Of a stretch of DNA of 64,000 bases, positions 1 to 8,223 are shown piece after piece; the stretch's first letter is position 1; every line of letters begins with the position of its first letter. Both the position numbers and the translations under genes were made by a program. The notes below the pieces were generated by a model. That model saw nothing but the letters and a program-made list of their open reading frames with translations. It did not search any database and was not told where the DNA came from. Origin of the DNA: Acipenser ruthenus (lineage: Eukaryota > Chordata > Actinopteri > Acipenseriformes > Acipenseridae); assembly GCF_902713425.1 (NCBI RefSeq), contig NC_081198.1, positions 20,381,188 to 20,445,187 of the forward strand, in the 5' to 3' direction.

Positions 1-330
1 GCGCAGGACGTTCGGGCTCCTCCCACTCAGGCGTAGGACGTTCGGGCTCCTCCCGCTTGGGCTGTGGACGCTCAGGCTCCTCCCGCTCGGGCTGTGGATG
101 CTCAGGCTCCTCCCATTTGGGCTGTGGACGCTCAGGCTCCTCCCATTTGGGCTGTGGACGCTCAGGCTCCTCCCATTTGGGCTGTGGACGCTCAGGCTCC
201 TCCCATTTGGGCTGTGGACGCTCAGGCTCCTCCCGCTTGGGCTGTGGACGCTCAGGCTCCTCCCGCTTGGGCTGTGGACGCTCAGGCTCCTCCCGCTTGG
301 GCTGTGGACGCTCAGGCTCCTCCCCATAAC
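1..330 (-). repeat. 30-bp minisatellite inside the gag-like frame
   Basis: About eleven tandem copies of a 30-bp unit (plus strand GGACGCTCAGGCTCCTCCC plus a short linker) differ by a few substitutions. The period is a multiple of three, so copy number changes keep the reading frame. On the coding strand it gives the EEPERPQPKR repeat. The array continues past the left edge. Confidence 0.85.
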
Positions 331-772
331 TGCGGAAGGGACAGTGGGTGAACAGGTGATCCTGGTCGCAGAGGAGGCACCCCGGCGATGGCTTGTTACA
401 TCGCCGTGGATGCCTGGCCCTTAGGCGGCACTCCTCCTCCCTGTCCTTCACCTCTTTATCTGTCTCCCGCTTGGGCTGTGGAGGCAAAACCAGCAGGCAT
501 TCACCCTCTGCTGGTGGAGATGGGGACAGCAGGTACTCCTCTGCTGGTGGTCCTGCTACCTGGGCTGCTGTTCCGTTTATCGTTGCCTCCAGGTAGCTGA
601 GGAGAAACTCCACACCTTCCTCCAAGGTGTTTGGGGTGTGTTCCTGCTTATAGGCCTCCCATCTCTCACTGTCCATGATCCACAGGGCCCGAACGACTAT
701 GGGCAGAGCCTGGGCCTCCAGCCCAGCATTCTCCAGGAACCAGTCCCGCCATTTTGTGGCGTCTTCTGCCAT
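1..772 (-). CDS. gag-like protein with CCHC knuckle and 10-residue repeats (3' part outside window)
   Basis: From the ATG at 770-772 the minus strand is open to the window edge (257 codons). The start MAEDATKWRDWFLENAG opens a helical, tryptophan-containing N-terminal region resembling gag/capsid-like proteins of fish Ty3-type elements. A single zinc knuckle, CLLCDQDHLFTHC (C-X2-C-X3-H-X4-C), lies near residue 130. Beyond it the frame is a run of a 10-residue charged, proline-rich repeat, EEPERPQPKR, encoded by the 30-bp minisatellite at 1-330. Its place just downstream of an LTR and primer site argues for a retroelement gag rather than a host gene. A domesticated gag gene is the alternative. 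Confidence 0.5.
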   Translation of the reverse strand, partial: MAEDATKWRDWFLENAGLEAQALPIVVRALWIMDSERWEAYKQEHTPNTLEEGVEFLLSYLEATINGTAAQVAGPPAEEYLLSPSPPAEGECLLVLPPQPKRETDKEVKDREEECRLRARHPRRCNKPSPGCLLCDQDHLFTHCPFRSYGEEPERPQPKREEPERPQPKREEPERPQPKREEPERPQPKWEEPERPQPKWEEPERPQPKWEEPERPQPKWEEPEHPQPEREEPERPQPKREEPERPTPEWEEPERPA

Positions 773-829
773 TATATATATATTTTTTTTAAACAAAACC
801 CCTCCTGGTCTGACGCTTGGAGGCGCGGC

Positions 830-847
830 TATCCCACGATGACACCA
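830..847 (-). other. candidate primer-binding site of the LTR element
   Basis: Two nucleotides inside the LTR edge the minus strand reads TGGTGTCATCGTGGGATA. The TGG start is expected of a site pairing with the CCA end of a tRNA. The tRNA was not identified. It sits between the arms of an 11-bp inverted repeat (806-816 and 876-886). Confidence 0.35.
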
Positions 848-849
848 CG

Positions 850-1450
850 TGTCACAAAGACGGCCAGAGTGGGTGGCGTCAGACCAGAAAAGGAATACAC
901 AGAGACTGTGGTTGTGATGATGAGCCGAGTGCAATGGCTGCACTCAGCGTTTAATAACAAATAAAAGGGTTGTAAACAGCACAAAACAGGACACGGCACT
1001 GGTAGCCAAAATAAACAGACATACAAAACGCACTAAACACAAACGGTGCACGGAGACAAACAAACACGGTGAGTACACACACTTATCTTTACGTTTAATG
1101 ATTTTAACTCTCCTCTCTCTCTCTCTCACCCGTTCTCCTCTTCCGAACACCTAACCCTGAGTGCAAGAAATGTGCGTCTATATATACTATTGTGCTGGGA
1201 TTCAATTACTAATTAATTATTCACTTGAATCCCAGCACGTGAATTAATTCTGTGCAACCCCGTGCTCACATATTACATTTAACCAGCACGTGAAGTGATT
1301 TGTGCTCTCCTCGTGCCTAAATACAAATCTACACTTTTTAAATACACGTGAAACACAGACCCGTTTATATCCCGTGTACCAATCTATACACCAACATTAA
1401 CACACGCACGCAACATACAAATGCACACAGGGACGGGGCGCATTGCCACA
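850..1450 (-). repeat. 5' LTR of the LTR-element fossil
   Basis: The block runs TGTGGCAATG...TTTGTGACA on the minus strand, the usual TG...CA form. It contains a TATATATA stretch near 1178-1188 that could be the TATA box, several CACGTG palindromes between about 1235 and 1350, a CT/GA run near 1108-1130, and a perfect 14-bp inverted repeat (1192-1205 and 1225-1238) just upstream of the TATA-like stretch. Boundaries come from the TG/CA ends and the junction with Keno sequence. The second LTR is not in the window to confirm them. Confidence 0.55.
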
Positions 1451-1846
1451 CACTCCCACACAGATTACACTTCCTCTGAACTTCACATTCCCTAGCCATG
1501 TGCCCCTCCTCTTTACACACATTACACACCACTCTCTTACACACCACCGCTAAGTGCCCCACACCTCCACACTTCCGACACACCTTAGGCTGGCCGAAGT
1601 AATGCACATACCCCCTGTCAGCACCAAGTGCAATGTCAGAAGGTATGTGCAGAAACCCATCATATGTCCCTAAGCCTCTCCACAGCTCACACACCACCCT
1701 CCATGCCCCAGTCCACACCCCATCATCATCCCTCACTTTTATAGCCTCCCCCTTCACATGGCAATACCTCCTCGTACCTTACCCGTACCGTACCTTACCT
1801 ACCTTACCTTACCTATCGCTTCCAAATCGAGCTGCGGTCAAGCCAC
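1451..1846 (-). mobile_element. Keno-like LINE copy A, 5' fragment of the D family, internally deleted
   Basis: Nucleotides 1451-1773 match the ORF1 knuckle region of copy D (about 19328-19650) almost perfectly. The rest (1774-1846) matches the extreme 5' end of D (GGTAA/GGTAC repeats and the leader at about 20228-20292), so an internal segment of about 0.6 kb including the ORF1 start is missing. The break joins ...GGTAC to GAGGAGG, with no splice-acceptor AG in copy D at that point, so deletion is likelier than retrotransposition of a spliced RNA. The left side is cut by the LTR element. The encoded remnant shows the C-X2-C-X4-H-X4-C knuckles of ORF1. Confidence 0.85.
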
Positions 1847-1880
1847 ACACTTGATCTTAGCCAAAAGGCCGAGAAGCGAT
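1847..1880 (-). pseudogene. RNU2: U2 snRNA 5' stub (nt 1-34) upstream of Keno copy A
   Basis: The first 34 nt of U2 match the intact copies. The remainder is replaced by the Keno 5' leader, so the stub cannot make U2. The promoter to its right (1881 onward) is complete, which places the U2 transcription start directly ahead of the element in the same sense. Confidence 0.9.
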
Positions 1881-2356
1881 GGCGACTTGGCCCTTGCCCG
1901 GGGCCCCCCAGCCCGGACGGCACTTGGGGATTCAAAGGTGGGTGCAAAATTTCAAGCACAAGCAGACCCCAAAAAAACGGGCTGCTGCTTCCAGAGGGGA
2001 AATGTGCAATTTAAGCAGGAGAAAACAAAGCAAAAACACACACATAACACCAAAAACAAAACATAAACTGGCGGAGTGCGTCTTACAAATAGTCATGCCA
2101 AGCTGCTATGCTGTGCAAGGTGCCTTGGGTAACTACAACTGTGCCTCGCTGGCTGGCTGGCTAAGAAGGACCTGGCATAGGGATATGTTACACCACACTT
2201 GTCTGGTTAGCTGCATGCTCCAAGGAAACAAACTGCTGCTGTCTACATCATCACCACATGTGAATAAAAGAAAGAAAGAAAGCAAGAAAGAAAGAGAGAA
2301 AGAAAGAGAGAAAGAGAGAAAGAAAGAGAAAGAGAGAAAGAAAGAGAGAAAGAAAG
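1881..2356 (-). repeat. U2 array spacer with promoter and (GAAA)n microsatellite
   Basis: Homologous to the spacer of every other unit: PSE-like block (CACCCACCTTTGAATCCCC on the minus strand; this copy carries a small change just beside it), distal octamer/SPH-like block near 2089-2134, GGCT repeats near 2149-2164, then a GAAA/GAGA run from about 2267. The run is interrupted at 2357 by element B. Confidence 0.9.
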
Positions 2357-2909
2357 ACTTTGACTTTTAAGATCCTTTATTTAACATTCCAAATAAAATC
2401 CATTAAAACTCAATAAAGGTAAAACATAACTAAATTAAGATTTAGCAATATTAAAAAATCCTAAAATACATCATGTTCTCCTTAAAAATAGATTTGACCA
2501 AAATAAAAGGATCATAAAAAATCAATTAAAAAAACACAGTGTTTTCTTTCTGTTAAAAACAGATTAAAGCCAAAATTAATTAAAACACTGTAAAACAATA
2601 AAAAATAAAATTAAAACTAGAACAAAAACTGGAGCTCCCCCTCCTCACTCACAGCACACAAGGCGTCTCCCACACACCACCTCTCCTGGAAGTCCTCCGG
2701 GTTATTATTTAGTTTAAAAAATTCAAATCCACTCTTATCCGGCTGACCACCAAAACCCTGAACTGCAACACAACATCAGTCAGCCCGGCCCCAGAGATAC
2801 TGTTCTTTCTGGATTTTAAAATGGCCAATTTTGCCTGACCCATTATAAAATTAATTAAAACACACCTGTTTCTCTTTTTAAAACTGTAGGGAACCCCAAA
2901 GATAAAAAG
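2357..2909 (-). other. Element B 3' untranslated region
   Basis: About 550 bp of A+T-rich sequence between the ORF2 remnant and the left insertion border. The minus strand carries AATAAA-like sequence near the end. No gene or RNA gene is seen in it. Confidence 0.6.
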
Positions 2910-5900
2910 CTATTTTGTGAACTCCTCGCCTAGGCCCTGCAGGAGCTCCTGTAGGAGATGGAAGAGTGGTCCTAGCCTGACACACTCACTATACATGTGA
3001 AACACTGTTTCCTCTGCAGAGCAGAAACAGCACTCTGAGCTAATGCTAGCATCAACTCTGTGGAGAAACCTGCCGGTGGACACAATACAGTGCAGGATCC
3101 TCCACTGCAGGTCCCCCGCTCTCTTGGTGAGGGGCAGTTTATACAGCACCCTCCATACTGGCCTGCACCCCTCCTTTACCTCCAGACATGCCCTCCATCT
3201 TGAATCCACCAACCCCCTCAACTGGTGGGAATGTGATGCCTTCACACAAATTTGGTAGATCTTCTTACTCTCTGCTGTATGAAGAGTTAGATCTTTAACT
3301 GTGTCTAGGTTTAATAACATTCCCTCGTTTCCTACACCCTCCTCTCATTCACCTACTGCTGGACACACTAGCAGCACTGGAAAGATGAAGTCTTGTCTCT
3401 GCCCTGTGCCGCTGGACATCTCCTCTCTCACAGCCTCCCTGAGCTCGGGGGAAAGACAACTTCTCAGTTCACTGACCATTTTCTCTGCCAGTCTCTCAGA
3501 GTGCCAGCCCAGCCGCCCAGCCAGCTGTGTAGCAGTCAGCCAGCAGGAGAGCTCAAAGTTGATAAGATGTCTCAGCCTGGTCACTCCTGCCCTCACAAAG
3601 CTGGCACAGAGCGTCATTGACTGAAAGAAACGTACAGGGAAGAGCGGATTGAAAAATAGGGGCTCCTCCAACAGGACCCTGCCTGTCAGGGACCCCTCAT
3701 CTCTCGCCACCCTCACTGCCCTCCAGGCATCTAAAACACTCAAGTAAAAAGAAGAGAGACCTACTTTAGCTAGTCTGGCACTCTCAATTAAAAACAGGTG
3801 TTTGTCTATCCCCAGCCCCCCTACTCTGCTGAGGAAAAAACAAGCTAGCCTCTTCCAATGAGCCTCCTCCCCAGTGTACAGGAGCCTCTGAACCGCCTGC
3901 AGTCTGAAGGCTGCCACCCTGCTGGCAATGCAGACCAACCCCTGCCCCCCTTCATCAGTGGGGAGATACAGGACCGCTGGCCTCAGCCAATGTCTCCCGC
4001 TCCAGAAAAACTCCAGCAGTATTCTTTGGATCTCCTGCACCATGCCCCGGGGAGGGTCCAGACACACCAGCCTGTGCCACAGCATGGAGGCCACCAGATT
4101 ATTAATCACCAGGACCCTTCCCCTAAAGGACAGCTGGGCCAGCAGTCCCCTCCATCTCTGCAGCCGCCCCCTCACCCTGTCCACTAGGCCCTCCCAATTT
4201 TTCTGCATATATATCTCCACTCCAAAAAACACCCCCAGCACTTTTATACCTGTCCTGTCCCATCTCAGCGCCTCAGGCAGGACAGGGGGGTGCAATCATG
4301 CCAACTGCCTGACAGGAAGGTGTCACACTTTGCCCAGTTAACTCTTGCTGTAGAGGCTCCTTGGAATGTGTGCAGGCTCTGCTGTAGTGCCTTGATGTCT
4401 CCGTCACTGCACACAAACACGTTCACATCGTCTGCATAAGCGGACACCTTCACTGCGACAGAGGAGGGTGAGGAGGGCACTGCCCAGCCAACCAGCCGGC
4501 CCCTCAGCAGGTGCAGCAGGGGCTCTATGGCCAGTGAATAAAGCATTCCAGACAGGGAGCAGCCCTGCCTAATACCCCTGCACACTGGGAAGGGCTGACT
4601 CAGCCCATTGTTAATCTTTAAAATGCTAAAAACATTCCAATATAAAAGCTGGATATAAGAAATAAAAACAGGGCCAAACCCGAAGGCTTCCAGGGTTTTA
4701 AAAAGGTATGTGTGGTCGACCCTGTCAAACGCTTTCTCCTGATCTAAAGAAACCAGCCCAACATTCAAATCGCATGTCTTAGCCATTGATAAAAAGTCTC
4801 GAATTAAAAACAAATTATCAAAAATGGAACGTCCCGGTATGCAGTAAGTTTGGTCCGTGTGTATTACAGCTCCTATACACATTTTTAGTCTATTGGCCAG
4901 ACATTTTGAAATAATTTTAAAATCAGAACATAAAAGCAAAACAGGTCTCCAGTTTTTGAGTAAACACAGGTCTCCTTTCTTGGGCAGTAGTGTGATTACT
5001 GCCCTCCTGCAGCTGAGGGGCAGTTCTTTATCTCGGAGGCTCTCTCCCAGCACCTGCAAAAAGTCCTCACCAATCACAGTCCAGAAATTTTTAAAAAATT
5101 CAGTGGGCAGTCCATCAATGCCAGGAGCTTTTCCATTTGAAAGCTGTGTAACAGCAGTGGTCAGCTCCTGATATGTTAGTGGCTTGTCTAATTGGTTCTG
5201 TTCTTCCTCGCTCAGGGTGGGCAAATCCTGGAGCAGCAGGTCTGTATCCTTCTGCTCACAAGGCTCTTTGCTGTATAGTTCAGAATAGAATTTTACTGCC
5301 TCCCTGCTGATCTCCTCCCAGCTGAACAGCTCCCTGCCGCAAGGCGTCCGGACGCAGTGCATCTTCCGGCTGTCTGCTCTCCTCCTCTCCAAGCCAAAAA
5401 AGAAACTGGAGGGGGTGTCCATGTCTTTAAGCTCCATGAAGAGAGAGCGCACCAGCGCCCCTTCACTCTTTCCTTCAGCAGGCTGCCCAGCATGTGTTTC
5501 TGCTCCCTCAGCGTTTGCAGGGTCTGCTCCTGGTGGTCTGTGTCCAGGCTGCTCTCTAACTGGAGAATTTTCAACTCCAGCTCTCTCACTGCTGCGTTCA
5601 GTGACCCGGTTGAATTGAGTGTGTACTGCTGGCAAAAGATTTTAATCTGCGTTTTGCCAATGTCCCACCACTGCCTAATATTTTTATAATTTGTTTTTTC
5701 TTTTTTCCAAATGTTCCAAAAATCATTAAACTGTTTTACAAAAAGTGTGTCCTGTAATAGCTTTAAATTAAAATGCCAGTAGGAGGTGCTGTGAGAGTCA
5801 GTGGTGAGTATTACTGTAACTAACAGGCAGTGGTGGTCAGAGAGGCTACTGGGGATGATATTGGCTTTAATGAATTTATTCAAATGTGTGTGTGATGTGT

Positions 5901-6600
5901 AGAAGCGGTCTAACCTGGCTCTATATATTTGTTGTGCGCGACAATGAGACCAGGTGTACTGTCTTGCATTGGGGTGCAGACACCTCCAGACATCAACCAG
6001 GCCACTGAACTGAAAAACTGCAGCTAATTCACTTGAGGATTGGGGATTGGGTTCCTCATTATTTCTATCCATTGTAAAATCAATAGTGCAGTTAAAATCT
6101 CCTCCCACCACCACCACATCATCATTATCAATATTTAAAAGAGCTTGCTTTAATTTATAAAAAATTAAAATGCGTTCCCTTCCTTTATTTGGTGCATAAA
6201 TATTAATAAAAACAAATACAGTACCACCCAACCTTGCTCTCACTTTTAATAACCTCCCCTTTTCAATTTCTTCAATATCTAAAATTGTTGCTCCTAGGCT
6301 GGGCTTAAATAAAATTGCCACTCCTGCACTGGTGCTTGAGCCGTGGCTCAGCACACATGGCCCCCTCCACTCTGCCAGCCACGCCGCCTCATTCTCCCAG
6401 TCTGAGTGCGACTCCTGCAGCAGCGCGACCCCCGCCCGCTTCTGCTCTAAAAACTCACACAGCTGCGCTCTTTTAAAAGACTGTCTGCAGCCATTCACGT
6501 TAAAAGAAATAAAAACGCACTTTTCCATAGCGGCTAAAAAAAATAAAACTGACAGAGTAAAACAAGCAACAATAAAAAAATTCTTAAAAGAAGTATCCAT
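2910..6600 (-). pseudogene. Element B ORF2 (APE endonuclease-reverse transcriptase), multiply frameshifted
   Basis: Starts at the ATG at 6598-6600 with a hydrophobic leader, then SFNVNG, LLQES, GGDFNC, ARLDRF and SDHH, the ordered endonuclease motifs of APE-type LINEs. After a frame change near 5450 come NGKAPGIDGLP, NWRPVLLLCSDFKI, LDQEKAFDR, GIRQGCSLS and the catalytic YADD, the reverse transcriptase core. Another frame change near 4280 leads to the thumb region (GIKVLGVFFG), and a further break near 3340 to the C-terminal CCFCSAEETVFHMYSEC Cys/His motif. At least three breaks in about 1.2 kilocodons, so non-functional. Confidence 0.9.
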
Positions 6601-6608
6601 TTTTAAAA

Positions 6609-7505
6609 TTATTGTTTGGCAACATTAGCGATCTTTTTCTTAATTATTTGAACATATTTTTTAAGACGGTACCTTTTTTGCTGGTCAAACTCCTCTAATG
6701 TTGCCTTTCGTGTGACGATGTGTGCTGAGTGGAGGAATAATCTCAGATCTGGGAAGAAGTTTTCAATTTCAACCCCCCTTTTCCCTTTTGTACTCTCCAT
6801 AAACTGTTTAAATTCATCTAGGGTATAGATTTTTTCCCCCTGTTAACAGGTTGGCTATCGGGGATGTCAGAGATAAGCGAGGAGTCAGAGAGCTCCCCCT
6901 CCATTTCCTCTGCTCCGTCCTCGCTGTCTGCTCCCGTGCCGCTCCCCTCTCCTCTGGTGTCCCTGTTCCCCACAGTTAAAACACCGCATTGTATCCGAGC
7001 TGACAAACACTACGCAGCCCGTCCCTTCCACACTGAAGCTCCAAGCAACATCAATCACCTCCCCCGGGTTATTCAGCAGCAAAAACGCCTGTCTCCGAAA
7101 AGACAGGACGTGCTTAACATTTGTATTTCTGCACCCTAATGGTATATTTTTAATTGGGGACACCAGTTTGCCATATCGGGCAAGTTCATTTGCCAAGGTC
7201 TCGTTTTTTAAAAACGGCGGCACATTAGACATGATTACCTTGGTAACAGGGGTTACTAAGGGGGATACTTGAATAAAATCTCCTTTCACTGAAAAACCTT
7301 CCTCCACTAGTTGATTGACCAGCGATACCTCTTTTAAAAACACGACAAACCTTTTATTCATCCGGGATGCCGATATTATATTGTCACACCCAACCACCTC
7401 TCCCACTGCCAGCAGGCACTCCTCCACTGACACGCCGGCATCGGGCAAGCAGCTGAGCCCGTGTCGGCGGCTGAGAGCCCCCAGCCCTCCAGAGTGAGAT
7501 CCCAT
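6609..7505 (-). pseudogene. Element B ORF1 (gag-like, one CCHC knuckle), frameshifted
   Basis: The best ATG is at 7505 (MGSHSGGLGALSRRHG). The first part is open to about 6960 and contains CFNCGEQGHQRRG, a knuckle whose last cysteine is lost where the frame shifts. An acidic segment (about 7000-6820) and the C-terminal block ESTKGKRGVEIENFFPDLRLF (about 6800-6610) are in other frames, so there are at least two frame breaks. The C-terminal block resembles ORF1 proteins of fish Tx1/L1-like LINEs. The product would act as an RNA-binding partner of ORF2. ORF2 starts 8 nt after the stop. Confidence 0.75.
6619..6862 (-). other. note on element B inter-ORF junction region
   Basis: The C-terminal third of ORF1 in its shifted frames. 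The minus strand YTLDEFKQFMESTKGKRG links the acidic segment to the conserved C-terminal block, which shows that the separate open pieces belong to one ancestral ORF1. Confidence 0.5.
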
Positions 7506-7732
7506 AACGGGACCTACACACACACACACACACACACTACTCTATAAACGGTAAAGTACAAACAAAGCAACGAAACAAAGATATATAAACGAACTAAACA
7601 ATTAACAATTAAATATATAAATTTGCAAAAAAAAATAGTAGCGAAAACACTCTCCTACCGCACCAGCGTTCAAACGCTACCGCCTCTCCGCAAGCTCCTC
7701 CCACAATCCCACAATCCCACAATCCTCGGCGA

Positions 7733-7879
7733 CAGAGAGAGAGAGAGAGAGAGAAAGAAAAAAAAGAAGTAAAACGGCAGGAAAACTTGCATCAACACTG
7801 GCACTCTCCCTCCAGCAGGGGTAGACAAAATGCTCACAGGAGAGATCCAGATCTGACTTTGACCAACGTTAGAGAAAGG
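7733..7879 (-). repeat. Residual GA/GAAA microsatellite and U2 3' flank right of element B
   Basis: A GAGAGA run and a short GAAA tract (7733-7768), then the conserved U2 downstream flank including the 3' box (about 7852-7867). This is the other half of the spacer interrupted by element B. Confidence 0.85.
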
Positions 7880-8029
7880 TGTGCACCGCTCCCAGAGGTA
7901 CTGCAATACCGGGCCGATGCGTGGAGTGGACGGAGCAAGCCCCTGTTCCATCTCCCGATTCCAAAAATCAATTTAATATATGGTCCCCTGATAGGGGACG
8001 TATCAGATATTAAACTGATAAGAACAGAT
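7880..8029 (-). pseudogene. RNU2: U2 snRNA 3' portion (nt ~38-187) downstream of element C
   Basis: Sm site, stem-loops II-IV and 3' end are present and followed by the 3' box, but the 5' part is replaced by the poly(A) end of element C at 8030. Two substitutions against the array consensus lie near the 3' end. It has no promoter of its own. Confidence 0.9.
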
Positions 8030-8223
8030 TTTTTTTGTTTTTAAGTGTTTTATTACCAAAAAAAACATTCAAGGTATACAATATACAATATATACAAAAA
8101 CAATAATGTACAACACAATAAACAAAGTACAACAATACTATTTACCGTGTCTTGTTTTCTATGTCTTGTTCATTTTTCCATTTTCTGTTATGTTTGTCTG
8201 TACATTAGTTTATTCAAATGTAT

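Larger units (their letters stand above)
1..1450 (-). mobile_element. Ty3/gypsy-like LTR retrotransposon fossil, 5' portion (runs off the left edge)
   Basis: Seen: a 601-bp block that begins TGTGG and ends GACA on the minus strand, then a TGG-initial primer-site candidate, then an open frame with a CCHC zinc knuckle. This is the order 5' LTR, PBS, gag of a Ty3/gypsy-type element. The right end (1450/1451) abuts Keno ORF1 sequence that is continuous in copy D, so the element inserted into Keno copy A and is younger than it. The pol region, 3' LTR and second target duplicate lie outside the window. With one LTR visible, age cannot be read from LTR divergence. The family assignment is inference. 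Confidence 0.6.
2357..7732 (-). mobile_element. Element B: microsatellite-inserted Tx1-clade LINE (Kibi/Koshi-like), degenerate
   Basis: Both ends lie inside the purine-rich microsatellite of a U2 spacer: GAAA repeats on the left, GAGAGA repeats on the right, and normal U2 flank resumes at about 7760. Orientation is minus, with ORF1 (7505-6609) then ORF2 (6600-2910). The 5' end starts TGTCGCCGAGG with a short GGATTGTG repeat. The 3' end has no poly(A) and stops at ...AAAAGTCAAAGT. Known of the family: Kibi and Koshi elements of the Tx1 clade insert specifically in (TC)n and (TTC)n microsatellites. Membership here is inferred from insertion site and ORF layout. Several frameshifts make it inactive. 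Confidence 0.85.

Noticed and set aside
829-1150. Two short minus-strand frames rich in Val, Cys and Leu
   Set aside because: They lie inside the LTR, overlap its regulatory sequence and show no recognisable domain.
1774-1846. Splicing as the origin of the copy A junction
   Set aside because: The donor side looks splice-like, but copy D has no AG at the acceptor side, so a deletion is simpler.
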